64,000 bases of DNA from NCBI RefSeq assembly GCF_900290115.1, contig NZ_LT985748.1, positions 563,120 through 627,119 of the forward strand, in the 5' to 3' direction. Shown piece by piece: positions 1 through 9,479 of this stretch. The notes under the pieces are model-generated. The model was not told the DNA's origin, did not search any database, and saw nothing but the letters and a program-made list of their open reading frames with translations. Position numbers and translations under genes: made by a program. This DNA is from Alistipes sp. Marseille-P5061. Its GTDB lineage: Bacteria; Bacteroidota; Bacteroidia; Bacteroidales; Rikenellaceae. The first letter of the stretch is position 1; the number at the start of each line of letters is the position of its first letter.

Positions 1-1
1 G

Positions 2-889
2 GCGGCGCTCATGCGGGGTGACTCGCTCGACCACGTGCTGCTGCACGGCCCTCCGGGTCTGGGCAAGACGACGCTGGCCAACATCATCGCCAACGAGATG
101 GGGGCGCAGCTGCGCGTCACGTCGGGCCCCGTGCTCGACAAGCCGGGCGACCTGGCCGGGCTGCTCACGAGCCTCAACCCGGGCGACGTGCTCTTCATCG
201 ACGAGATTCACCGCCTGAGCCCCATTGTCGAGGAGTACCTCTACTCGGCGATGGAGGACTACAAAATCGACATCGTGCTCGACAAGGGACCCTCGGCACG
301 CTCCATCCAGATTGAGCTGGCCCCCTTCACGCTCATCGGCGCCACGACGCGCAGCGGACTGCTGACCTCGCCCCTCAGGGCGCGCTTCGGCATCCAGTGC
401 CACCTGGAGTATTACGACGCTCCGGTGCTGGCCGGCATCGTGAAACGCTCGGCGCGCATCCTCGACGTGGCCATCGACGACGAGGCCGCCAACGAGGTGG
501 CGTTGCGTTCGCGCGGCACGCCGCGCATCGCCAATGCGCTGCTGCGCCGCGTCCGCGACTTCGCCATGGTCAAGGGCGAGGGACACATCGACCTCCCCAT
601 TACGCGGTTCGCCCTCTCGGCGCTGAACATCGACTCGCGCGGGCTGGACCAGATGGACAACCGCATCCTGGGGACCATCATCGAGAAGTTCAACGGCGGT
701 CCGGTCGGGCTGAACACCATCGCCACGGCCGTCGGCGAGGAGGCCGGCACGGTCGAGGAGGTCTACGAACCCTTCCTCATCAAGGAGGGCTTCCTCAAGC
801 GCACGCCCCGCGGACGCGAAGCCACGGCGCTGGCCTACGAACACCTCGGCATCGCCTCTTCGCACGGAGGTGACGCCTCGCTCTTCTGA
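2..889 (+). CDS. ruvB: Holliday junction branch migration helicase RuvB (5' end outside window)
   Basis: RuvB is the AAA+ motor that, with RuvA, drives branch migration of Holliday junctions in recombinational repair. The reading frame is open to the left edge, so the gene starts upstream. The visible part opens just before the Walker A motif GPPGLGKTT and continues with Walker B DEIHRL, sensor GATTRSG, the arginine-finger region SPLRARFG, and the C-terminal winged-helix domain ending in [16 protein letters not shown]. About 50 N-terminal residues are missing compared with the family (about 340 aa). A terminator-like hairpin follows about 100 bp downstream. Confidence 0.97.
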   Translation, partial: AALMRGDSLDHVLLHGPPGLGKTTLANIIANEMGAQLRVTSGPVLDKPGDLAGLLTSLNPGDVLFIDEIHRLSPIVEEYLYSAMEDYKIDIVLDKGPSARSIQIELAPFTLIGATTRSGLLTSPLRARFGIQCHLEYYDAPVLAGIVKRSARILDVAIDDEAANEVALRSRGTPRIANALLRRVRDFAMVKGEGHIDLPITRFALSALNIDSRGLDQMDNRILGTIIEKFNGGPVGLNTIATAVGEEAGTVEEVYEPFLIKEGFLKRTPRGREATALAYEHLGIASSHGGDASLF

Positions 890-985
890 GCGGTGCACGC
901 GGGGATAGCTCCTTCCGAAGAGCTCCGCAATGCAGCGCAAAGCTCCCGGCGGAACGCCCCCACGACGTTGTCCGCCGCATCTTAT

Positions 986-1039
986 GACCCGGAAAACCCG
1001 CCCGGCCCGCCGAAGGCCGCAAGGGATTCCGGGTCTTTT
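986..1039 (+). terminator. Terminator after ruvB
   Basis: The arms GACCCGGAA (986-994) and TTCCGGGTC (1027-1035) pair perfectly around a C/G-rich loop and are followed by TTTT. This is a plausible intrinsic terminator for ruvB. The remaining bases up to the malic enzyme start hold no gene, only an A/T-rich stretch just before the ATG. Confidence 0.6.
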
Positions 1040-1168
1040 CCTAATTTATGGAGGGATGTCCAGCCGCGGCTGCGGCGCTTTCCCGCAACGACACGGAGCG
1101 CACAATAAATTCGGCTCCGGCACGTTATGTGATATTCAATAAATATAATTCAAAAAACGCACACTACG

Positions 1169-2449
1169 ATGAACGCAAAAGATACGACCCTCGACGCCGA
1201 GGCTCTGAGCTACCACAGCGAACCCAGACCCGGCAAAATCGGCATCGTGCCGACCAAGCCCCACACCACGCAGCACGACCTGGCGCTGGCCTACTCGCCC
1301 GGCGTGGCGGCCCCGAGCCGCGCCATCGCCGCCGCGCCCGACGACATCTACCGCTATACGGGCCGGGGCAACCTGGTGGCCGTCATCTCCAACGGAACGG
1401 CCGTTCTGGGGCTGGGCAACATCGGAGCGGCGGCCGCAAAGCCCGTCATGGAGGGCAAGGCGATGCTCTTCAAGACCTTCGCGGGGCTCGACTCCTTCGA
1501 CATCGAGGTCGACACGACCGACCCCGACGACTTCGTCCGCACGGTACGGAACATCGCCACCACCTTCGGAGGCATCAACCTCGAGGACATCAAGGCTCCG
1601 GAGTGCTTCGAAATCGAGGCCCGGCTGCACCGCGAACTCGACATCCCCGTCATGCACGACGACCAGCACGGCACGGCCATCATCGCCGTCGCCGCGCTGA
1701 TGAACGCCGCCCGCATCGCCGGCAAGCAGACGACGGCGCTGCGCGTGGTCATCAACGGTGCCGGTGCGGCGGCCATCGCCTCGGCGCGGCTCTTCCTCAA
1801 GCTGGGCATTCCGGCCCAGAACCTCATCCTCTGCGACAGCAAGGGTGTAGTCTCGACCTACCGCACGGACCTCAACCCCATGAAGCGCGAGTTCGCCACC
1901 TCGCGGCGCATCACCACGCTGGCCGAGGCGCTGCTCGACGCCGACGTCTTCATGGGCGTCTCGGCTCCGGGCGTGCTAACCTCAGCCATGCTCCGCACGA
2001 TGGCCCAGAACCCGATTGTGCTGGCGCTGGCCAACCCCGTACCCGAAATCTCCTACGAGGAGGCGCTCGCCTCGCGTCCCGACATCATCTTCGCCACGGG
2101 GCGCTCGGACTACCCCAACCAGGTGAACAACGTGCTGGGATTCCCCTACATCTTCCGGGCGGCGCTCGACGTGCGCGCCTCGGAAATCAACGACGAGATG
2201 AAGCTCGCCGCCTCCCGCGCACTGGCCGAACTGGCCCGCGAGGAGGTCCCCGAACAGGTTCTGAAGGCCTACGACATCGACCATCTTGAATTCGGCCGCG
2301 GATACTTCATCCCCAAGCCGCTCGACCCGCGGCTGCTCGTCCGCGTCTCGACGGCCGTGGCCCGCGCCGCCATGGAGTCGGGTGTGGCCCGGAAGCCCGT
2401 CACCGACTGGAAGGCCTACGAACGCGAACTGGCCGACCTGCTCCGGTAG
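1169..2449 (+). CDS. Malic enzyme, single-domain form
   Basis: Malic enzyme catalyses oxidative decarboxylation of malate to pyruvate with NAD(P)+, using Mg2+ or Mn2+. Visible are the N-terminal AYSPGVA motif (Tyr42), the catalytic-lysine region EGKAMLFK (about 94-102), metal-binding residues around NLEDIKAPE (138-146) and HDDQHGTA (163-170), and a Rossmann NGAGAAAIA motif. The protein is 426 aa and stops where the malic domain ends. The long MaeB type common in Bacteroidetes and proteobacteria (about 760 aa) carries a phosphotransacetylase-like domain that is absent here; no remnant of it is visible downstream. It appears to be transcribed alone. The cofactor, NAD or NADP, cannot be told from sequence by eye. 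Confidence 0.92.
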   Translation: MNAKDTTLDAEALSYHSEPRPGKIGIVPTKPHTTQHDLALAYSPGVAAPSRAIAAAPDDIYRYTGRGNLVAVISNGTAVLGLGNIGAAAAKPVMEGKAMLFKTFAGLDSFDIEVDTTDPDDFVRTVRNIATTFGGINLEDIKAPECFEIEARLHRELDIPVMHDDQHGTAIIAVAALMNAARIAGKQTTALRVVINGAGAAAIASARLFLKLGIPAQNLILCDSKGVVSTYRTDLNPMKREFATSRRITTLAEALLDADVFMGVSAPGVLTSAMLRTMAQNPIVLALANPVPEISYEEALASRPDIIFATGRSDYPNQVNNVLGFPYIFRAALDVRASEINDEMKLAASRALAELAREEVPEQVLKAYDIDHLEFGRGYFIPKPLDPRLLVRVSTAVARAAMESGVARKPVTDWKAYERELADLLR

Positions 2450-2470
2450 TGTCGGAGCGGATGAAAAGCC

Positions 2471-2506
2471 GAGGGGCGCTGCCGCACGCGTGCGGCAGCG
2501 CCCCTC
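2471..2506. terminator. Perfect 36-bp palindrome after the malic enzyme
   Basis: Two 18-bp arms (2471-2488 and 2489-2506) are exact reverse complements with no spacer, centred on ACGCGT. It lies 21 bp after the malic enzyme stop and probably acts as its terminator or 3' stabilising hairpin, although no T-tract follows. Confidence 0.6.
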
Positions 2507-2585
2507 GTGTCGTACAGGAGGCCGGAGCCATAGGCTAATCCTGTAAAAAAGAGGCACCGCAGCCCGAAAAACCGGCACATTTTGT

Positions 2586-2593
2586 TATCTTTG
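2586..2593 (+). promoter_or_regulatory. -7 box (TATCTTTG) for the TapB-like gene
   Basis: It matches the Bacteroidetes primary-sigma -7 consensus TAnnTTTG 37 bp before the ATG at 2631. No clear -33 TTTG is seen at the right spacing. Confidence 0.6.
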
Positions 2594-2630
2594 TTTTTCA
2601 AACGACACAATACCCGAAAAACGCCTCCGC

Positions 2631-3362
2631 ATGAAACGACTGCTGCTTCTTACGGCCGCGCTGCTCTTCGCCGCCGCGGCTTCGGCCCAACCGCTCTGCT
2701 GCACCGAGGCCGGAACGGAACTCACCTATGCCCAATACGACGCCTCAGGCACACGCACGGGCCAGACACGCACGCTCGCCCTCTCCTGTGAAGAGACCGA
2801 CGAGGGGCTGAAGGTCTACACCACCGAAGAGGAGCTCGACCCTTCGGGCACACCTTCCGGCAATGCCCTCAGCACATCGACGCTCGTCCGGCAGAACGAC
2901 ATGGTGCTGCAACTGGACGAGATGCTGCGGGGAATCGACCCCTCGATGCTGCAGGGGATGACCCTCGGCATGGGCGGCGATGCCTACAGCATTCCCTTCG
3001 CCATGACGCCGGGCGAGGAGCTCCCCGACATACGGCTCGAACTGAAGGTGAGCAAGGAGGAGCAGTCACTCTCCTTCCGCATCAACATCACCGACCGCAA
3101 GGTGCTCGCCCGCGAGGAGCTGGAGACCCCCGCCGGGCGCTTCTCCTGCTTCAAACTGCAGGAAAAATTCAGCTTCCGCTTCCTCTTCTTCAGCTTTGCG
3201 TCCCGGCGCGTAGCCTGGTACGCACCCGGCATCGGTGTCGTCCGCGAGGAGGAGCTGACGAAAAAGGGGAAGCTGGAGAGCAGCAGCGAGCTGATTGCCA
3301 TCCGGCATGCCGACGCGGACGAAGAGCCGGCTGCGGGCGAAGCGACGGCGGGAGCGAAGTAG
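2631..3362 (+). CDS. Exported TapB/DUF3108-like protein
   Basis: This 243-aa protein starts with a signal peptide (residues 1-19, ending ASAQ), so it should be exported to the periplasm or beyond. The body is a predicted beta-rich domain. The segment around 160-215 (ETPAGRFSCFKL ... AWYAPGIGVVREE) resembles the end of DUF3108/TapB-like proteins, where a conserved WYAPGIGVVR-type motif is typical. Its function is not known. It is a single transcription unit with its own -7 box, facing aroB across a shared terminator. Confidence 0.75.
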   Translation: MKRLLLLTAALLFAAAASAQPLCCTEAGTELTYAQYDASGTRTGQTRTLALSCEETDEGLKVYTTEEELDPSGTPSGNALSTSTLVRQNDMVLQLDEMLRGIDPSMLQGMTLGMGGDAYSIPFAMTPGEELPDIRLELKVSKEEQSLSFRINITDRKVLAREELETPAGRFSCFKLQEKFSFRFLFFSFASRRVAWYAPGIGVVREEELTKKGKLESSSELIAIRHADADEEPAAGEATAGAK

Positions 3363-3415
3363 GCAGCCTCAACGGGGGCCTCGTGAACGGGGCTCCGCAA
3401 CAACATTTCGGATAG

Positions 3416-3456
3416 AAAGAGGTCCGGCCGGCATGCGTGCCGGCCGGACCTCTTTT
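3416..3456. terminator. Bidirectional terminator between the TapB-like gene and aroB
   Basis: Eighteen-base arms (3416-3433 and 3438-3455) pair perfectly around a TGCG loop. There is an A-tract on the left and a T-tract on the right, so it should end both converging transcripts. Confidence 0.85.
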
Positions 3457-3517
3457 CCATATTTCGCAATGCCCCCTTGCCGGCGCATCCATGCTTCGGA
3501 GCCCCGGCAGCCCTTCG

Positions 3518-4549
3518 CTACCGGGCATCCGTAAAGAGCGTCGCAAACTCCGCCGTCGGGATGTCGCGCACCACGCAGTCGCCGATACCGGCCGGAAGCA
3601 CGATGTGGAGCGTCCCCTGCTCGTTCTTCTTGTCGTGTCCCGCCTCGCGGAGCAGCCGCTCCAGAGGAACGGGGGGCTGCAGGTCGAACCCCAGCCGTTC
3701 GAGCAGCCTCACGATGCGGTCGCACTGCGCCGCATCGAGCAGCCCGAGCTGCCGGGCGGCACCCGCCATGAGGGCGATTCCCACGGCCACCGCCTCGCCG
3801 TGGTTCATGCGGTCCGAGCACTTCTCGATGGCATGGGCCAGCGTATGGCCCAGATTGAGCTTGCGCCGCTCGCCCCGCTCCCGCTCGTCGCGTCCGACGA
3901 TGTCGGCCTTGACCCGGATGGCGGCCGTAATGAGGTCGCGGAGCTGCTCCGGAGCCTCGCGCAGCGCCGCAAAGGAACTCCGCTCGAGCGCGGCGAAGAG
4001 GTCGCCGTCGGCAATGAGCGCCGCCTTGACCATCTCGGCCAGTCCGGCCCGGAACTCCCGGTCGGGCAGCGGGCGCAGCATCGCGGGGTCGCAGACAACG
4101 AAGTCGGGCTGGGCGAAGCAGCCCGCCATGTTCTTGTATCCGGCCACGTTCACGCCGTTCTTGCCGCCGACACTCGCGTCGACCTGGGCCAGCAGCGTAG
4201 TGGCCACGAAGCCGAAGCGCAGGCCGCGCATGTAGGTCGAGGCAACGAACCCCGCCACGTCGGTGACGATGCCGCCCCCGACCCCCAGGATGAAGGTCGA
4301 ACGGTCGGCCCCCAGGTCGATGAGCCGCTCGTAGAGTTCGCCGACCGTGCGGAGCGTCTTCGAGGCCTCGCCCTGACCGACTAACAGCCGCTCGTAGGGG
4401 GCGAGCAGCGGCGCGAAGAGGCGCTCGACCGTGGCATCGGTCACCACCACCACGCGCCCCTCGGGCAGCGCTCCGGCAAGCAGGTCGCCGACGGGTCCCA
4501 CGTAGACCCGGCTGCGTTCACGGATTTCAAAAGCTGGCTTCATGCGCAT
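3518..4549 (-). CDS. aroB: 3-dehydroquinate synthase
   Basis: AroB converts DAHP to 3-dehydroquinate, the second step of the shikimate pathway to aromatic amino acids, using NAD+ and Zn2+. The 343-aa protein shows the family landmarks: VGQGEASKTL (NAD/substrate region), GVGGGIVTDVAGFVAS (glycine-rich NAD motif, about 89-104), the TTLLAQVDASVGGKNGVN block, the metal-ligand regions RAGLAEMVKAALI and NLGHTLAHAIE, and NHGEAVAVG. A Met two codons downstream is an alternative start. It is transcribed alone, divergently from typA. Confidence 0.97.
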   Translation of the reverse strand: MRMKPAFEIRERSRVYVGPVGDLLAGALPEGRVVVVTDATVERLFAPLLAPYERLLVGQGEASKTLRTVGELYERLIDLGADRSTFILGVGGGIVTDVAGFVASTYMRGLRFGFVATTLLAQVDASVGGKNGVNVAGYKNMAGCFAQPDFVVCDPAMLRPLPDREFRAGLAEMVKAALIADGDLFAALERSSFAALREAPEQLRDLITAAIRVKADIVGRDERERGERRKLNLGHTLAHAIEKCSDRMNHGEAVAVGIALMAGAARQLGLLDAAQCDRIVRLLERLGFDLQPPVPLERLLREAGHDKKNEQGTLHIVLPAGIGDCVVRDIPTAEFATLFTDAR

Positions 4550-4600
4550 TCCCGTTTATCATCAATAAAACAAAAGTAGCATATTTTACCGAGAAATTGC

Positions 4601-4608
4601 TACCTTTG
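4601..4608 (+). promoter_or_regulatory. -7 box (TACCTTTG) for typA
   Basis: A consensus TAnnTTTG lies 19 bp upstream of the typA ATG in an A/T-rich gap, giving a short leader of about 15 nt. Confidence 0.7.
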
Positions 4609-4627
4609 CAGCGTTAAATCCATAGCT

Positions 4628-6430
<1,803 letters not shown>

Positions 6431-6439
6431 GAACCGGCG

Positions 6440-6754
6440 ATGGACCACTTCACCCTTTCGCTCGTCGTCGGAGCCGTGGCCGGCGCACTGACCGTCATTC
6501 CGATGTTCTACCAGCGGGCGGCGGCACACGCAGCCATCGCGGCCTTTCTGGTCTGCCTCTTCGCTTCGGTGCTGACCTTCTACGCCAAGCTGCCCTACCT
6601 GCCCTGGTGGGCCGACGGAATGGCCATCATGCTCATGCTGCAGCTCCCGACGCTCTTCGCGCTGGCGGGCAAGGAGCGCAAGACGATTCCCCTGCTGCTC
6701 CTCAACGCCCTGCTGCTCGGATTTCTGGTCAGCGTGGCCGAGCGCTACCTGTGA
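6440..6754 (+). CDS. Small four-helix membrane protein
   Basis: This 104-aa protein consists almost entirely of hydrophobic segments: roughly residues 5-24, 29-48, 58-77 and 81-100, joined by short loops with an RR/KERK-type positive loop before helix 4. I do not recognise a named family. The start 9 bp after the typA stop suggests translational or at least transcriptional coupling to typA. Function unknown. Confidence 0.75.
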   Translation: MDHFTLSLVVGAVAGALTVIPMFYQRAAAHAAIAAFLVCLFASVLTFYAKLPYLPWWADGMAIMLMLQLPTLFALAGKERKTIPLLLLNALLLGFLVSVAERYL

Positions 6755-6882
6755 GCGGCGTCAGAAAGGGCGGAGCGGAGGCAAAAGGACTGCACGGAGG
6801 GCTGCCGACCCGGCGATGGAGACGGGGGTCACACGAAAGCGTCCGGACCGACGGCAAAAGAGTCCAACATGCTAAAAACAAG

Positions 6883-6911
6883 AAAAAAAACGGGATTTCT
6901 CCCGTTTTTTT
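6883..6911 (+). terminator. Terminator of the typA unit
   Basis: CGGGA (6891-6895) pairs with TCCCG (6900-6904), flanked by A8 on the left and T7 on the right. This is a classical intrinsic terminator that could work in both directions. Confidence 0.8.
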
Positions 6912-6913
6912 CG

Positions 6914-6921
6914 TATCTTTA
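6914..6921 (+). promoter_or_regulatory. Possible -7 box (TATCTTTA)
   Basis: This near-consensus box sits directly against the typA-unit terminator and about 90 bp upstream of the DUF4377 lipoprotein gene. The last base is A instead of G, so the call is tentative. Confidence 0.4.
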
Positions 6922-7011
6922 CGCAGTATGGGAGTGGGCCCGGCGTTTTAACGACAGAAGCACGTTAACGACAGACGCAAGGCCACGCCTTCCCGAAAAA
7001 CAACCGCGCCC

Positions 7012-7623
7012 ATGAAACGAATCCTGATACTCTGCTCCACGCTCATCGCACTCGCCTTCGCCTCGTGCGCCAGGGACGAGGAGCGCGTCGAGCTCTGGAC
7101 CGTAGCCTCCGAGATGGGCATTGCCCACGGAGTCTTCAACCTCCAGCCGGCGCTGATGATTCGCACCGACGAGTCGGCCGCCTGGCGCCCGATGTTCGAC
7201 AACATCGAGGGGTTCACCTACGAGCCGGGCTACGAGTACCGCATCCGCGTACGCATCAATCCCGTGGCCGAGCCGATGGCCGACGCTCCGTCGTCCAAAT
7301 ACGCACTGGTCGAGCTCTACGAAAAACGCCCCGCCTCCTCGAATATCCCGACGGAATACTATCCCGAATTCACGATGGAGGTGGGCACCAGCTTTTCGCA
7401 CGTCGACGGGGTGGACTATCTGAGCGTCCGCCTGCCCGACTACGGCGTAGTGACCGAGTGGCAGCCCTGGCCGTGGCCCATCGACGGCTTCGACTACGAG
7501 GAGGGGCATATCTACCGGCTGCGCATCGGTACCTCGGTAACCCCGGCGCCGGAGGAGCCGGGCCGCTTCGTTGTAAAGTACACGATGCTCGAACTGCTCG
7601 ACGTGACCGACGCCCAGTTGTAA
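7012..7623 (+). CDS. Lipoprotein with two DUF4377-like domains
   Basis: The 203-aa protein has a lipoprotein signal peptide with the cysteine at residue 19 (lipobox FASC). Two tandem copies of a similar unit follow, at about 30-108 and 118-200. Each carries a DxxxGF(T/D)Y(E)xGYxYRxR(V/I)-like core: IEGFTYEPGYEYRIRV in the first, IDGFDYEEGHIYRLRI in the second. This matches my memory of DUF4377, found in single or tandem copies in Bacteroidetes lipoproteins of unknown function. It is probably anchored in the outer membrane. Confidence 0.75.
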   Translation: MKRILILCSTLIALAFASCARDEERVELWTVASEMGIAHGVFNLQPALMIRTDESAAWRPMFDNIEGFTYEPGYEYRIRVRINPVAEPMADAPSSKYALVELYEKRPASSNIPTEYYPEFTMEVGTSFSHVDGVDYLSVRLPDYGVVTEWQPWPWPIDGFDYEEGHIYRLRIGTSVTPAPEEPGRFVVKYTMLELLDVTDAQL

Positions 7624-7697
7624 CGGATGTAATGCAGGCCCACGACGACCGACATGCCGCCGGAGAGAGGCTCCGGAGCGAAGAGAGGGCCGGAGCG

Positions 7698-7731
7698 ATG
7701 GGAGGACCGGGACGATGGGAGGACCGGGACG
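7698..7731. repeat. 17-bp direct repeat, two copies
   Basis: GATGGGAGGACCGGGAC occurs twice head to tail (7698-7714 and 7715-7731), preceded by a decayed copy at about 7684-7697. It lies in the 400-bp gene-free gap between converging lipoprotein genes. Confidence 0.75.
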
Positions 7732-7825
7732 AAAACGAGGAGGAGTAAAGAGATATAGAGGTGAGGTATGGAAGGAAGCTGAAGCCTCCCAGCCAATCAG
7801 CCCGGTCTGAAACGAAAATAGAACG

Positions 7826-7855
7826 GAGGGCTGCCCGAATTGTCGGGCAGCCCTC
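7826..7855. terminator. Hairpin between converging lipoprotein genes
   Basis: Thirteen-base arms (7826-7838 and 7843-7855) pair perfectly around ATTG. There is only a weak T-run after it, but the position between two converging genes suits a shared terminator. The rest of the 7624-8023 gap holds only short repeats. Confidence 0.65.
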
Positions 7856-7914
7856 TCTGTTCCGCATCGTTCCATGCCGTTCCGTTCATGGAGCCGGATG
7901 CGAAGCCGTACGCC

Positions 7915-7957
7915 GGGCCGAAGGGGTTGGGCCGAAGGGGTTTGGACCGAAGGAGTT
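7915..7957. repeat. 14-15-bp tandem repeat, three copies
   Basis: The units GGGCCGAAGGGGTT, GGGCCGAAGGGGTTT and GGACCGAAGGAGTT follow each other directly. It is a second, different repeat in the same gap as the 17-bp repeat at 7698. Confidence 0.75.
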
Positions 7958-8023
7958 GGGACGGTACATCCTTCGGCAAATGGAGAAAGCCGGAGAGAGA
8001 TGCGTTGTGAAACGCTGCGGCGC

Positions 8024-8845
8024 CTATGCGGCCGTGGTCGAGAAGGTCGCCGTGGCCGCTTCGGTCGTCTGTTCGCCCTCCGAACTGATGCCGAAGACGA
8101 TGACGACATACTCCGTGGACGCCTCAAGACCCTCGAAGAGCAGCCGGTTGCGGCCCGTGTGGGTATAGGAGGGGTCCGACCAGTCGACGTCGTCGAAGAG
8201 CTCGGCCGAGAAGATGATGTCGGAGACCGCCTCGTTCACCGTATCGTAGGAAGAGAACTCGTCGGCGCTCATCACCGAGGCGTAGTAGCGCACCGAGGCG
8301 TCCGAGGCCCCCACCTCGACCTCAATCGACGAGGCGGTGCACGCAACCTCCTGGATGATGAACTGACACTCGGCCGAGGGGGCGAAGGTTTCGGTGCGGA
8401 AGTAGGAGCGCGCCAGGCCGGTGGTCACCGTACCGTCGGCATCAAGGCCGAAGACCCCGACACAGTACTCCGTATCGTAGTAGAGGTCAGTCTCCTGAAT
8501 GACGGAGCGGCCGCTGCGGAGCTCGCGTCGGAGGTACTCTTCGACCGAGAGTTTGTTCACACCGGCCATCACGCGGATAAAGTCGAGCTTCATGGCGATA
8601 TACTCCTCGTCGGTGGCGCAGAGGGCATCCACCTCGGCACGGTTGTCGACCGACACGTAGTAGGTGCCTTCGCCCGAGGGGTCGACCGTGACGGTGGCAC
8701 CGGTCATCGTCGCGTCGGAGACGGAGACCTGGAAACTCAGCGGCTGCTCCGCAGCGGAGTCGTCCGAATCGCTGCAGGAGCCAAAAAGCAGAAGCGCAGA
8801 GGCAGAAAGCACAAGCCTCCTGCAAAGAGAGAGCTGTACATACAT
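8024..8845 (-). CDS. Lipoprotein with repeated fibronectin-III-like domains
   Basis: I chose the Met at 8845 because it is followed directly by a lipoprotein signal (SASALLLFGSC); an in-frame extension to 8920 would bury the signal. The mature part has two similar beta-sandwich-like halves. Each starts with a sequence like FQVSVSDATMTGATVTV or FIIQEVACTASSIEVEV and ends with a phrase such as YDTEYCVGVFGLDADGTVTTG or EASTEYVVIVFGISSEGEQTT, followed by (A/S)xxxF. The pattern resembles FN3-like modules of Bacteroidetes surface lipoproteins. Function unknown; probably cell-surface or periplasmic. Confidence 0.7.
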   Translation of the reverse strand: MYVQLSLCRRLVLSASALLLFGSCSDSDDSAAEQPLSFQVSVSDATMTGATVTVDPSGEGTYYVSVDNRAEVDALCATDEEYIAMKLDFIRVMAGVNKLSVEEYLRRELRSGRSVIQETDLYYDTEYCVGVFGLDADGTVTTGLARSYFRTETFAPSAECQFIIQEVACTASSIEVEVGASDASVRYYASVMSADEFSSYDTVNEAVSDIIFSAELFDDVDWSDPSYTHTGRNRLLFEGLEASTEYVVIVFGISSEGEQTTEAATATFSTTAA

Positions 8846-8956
8846 AGGGCTAAGGGTTAATTTTTGATGGTATACGAAAGATAAGCGAAATTTCCGTACC
8901 TGCGACACGGAGGCAGACAAATCGAACCAACTTTCGGGACATATTGAGCGAAAAAA

Positions 8957-9325
8957 TCACCTCTTTTTTGCAGTCCGGTAGGAGAGGATGTGCCACGTGA
9001 TGCCGCCGGCAAGCAGCAGGAGCCCCGTCTGCGCCCAACGGCACGGCGCCACGACGAAGAGGGCGCAGAACCCCAAGGTCAGCCAGAGCAGCGTGAGCGA
9101 GAGGAGCTTCGCCCGCAGGGGAATGGCGCGGTGTTCGCGGAAGTCGCGGATGTAGGGGCCCATCCGCGGATGGGCGAGCAGCCAGGCGTAGAGGCGCGGC
9201 GAGCTGCGCACCCACAGAGCCGCCGAAAGCAGCAGAAAGGGGGTGGTAGGCAGCAGCGGAAGGAAGATTCCGGCGATGCCCAGCGCAAGCGACACGGCGC
9301 CCAGTATGGCCAGCAGGGTTTTCAT
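8957..9325 (-). CDS. DUF454 (YbaN-type) inner-membrane protein
   Basis: This 122-aa protein matches the DUF454 family: an N-terminal helix followed by the motif GIAGIFLPLLPTTPFLLL (about 17-34), a short amphipathic part with HPRMGPYIRDF (about 52-62), and two more transmembrane helices near 73-91 and 97-115. The role of the family is unknown. It reads away from the M1-like peptidase gene, from which it is separated by about 150 bp. Confidence 0.88.
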   Translation of the reverse strand: MKTLLAILGAVSLALGIAGIFLPLLPTTPFLLLSAALWVRSSPRLYAWLLAHPRMGPYIRDFREHRAIPLRAKLLSLTLLWLTLGFCALFVVAPCRWAQTGLLLLAGGITWHILSYRTAKKR

Positions 9326-9448
9326 GCGGTTCGGTACGGCGGCTCACGCGGCAAAAACCGCGCAAGGGTTGCGACGGCGGCCCGAAGGCGGCTGCGGCAA
9401 AATTAACACTTTTCGCCGAAGCGCCCTCCGTGCGAAGGAATTTTTTCC

Positions 9449-9456
9449 TATCTTTA
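9449..9456 (+). promoter_or_regulatory. Possible -7 box (TATCTTTA)
   Basis: This near-consensus box lies 23 bp upstream of the ATG at 9480 and supports that start over the much longer open frame upstream. Confidence 0.5.
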
Positions 9457-9479
9457 TTCGACACCTGAGAACGGCCACG

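Noticed and set aside
2450..2630. Remnant of a phosphotransacetylase domain after the malic enzyme
   Set aside because: The sequence after the stop is a palindrome and a short A/T-rich promoter region; no frame resembles the PTA domain.
8846..8920. N-terminal extension of the FN3-like lipoprotein to 8920
   Set aside because: It would place 25 polar residues before the lipoprotein signal, preventing export.
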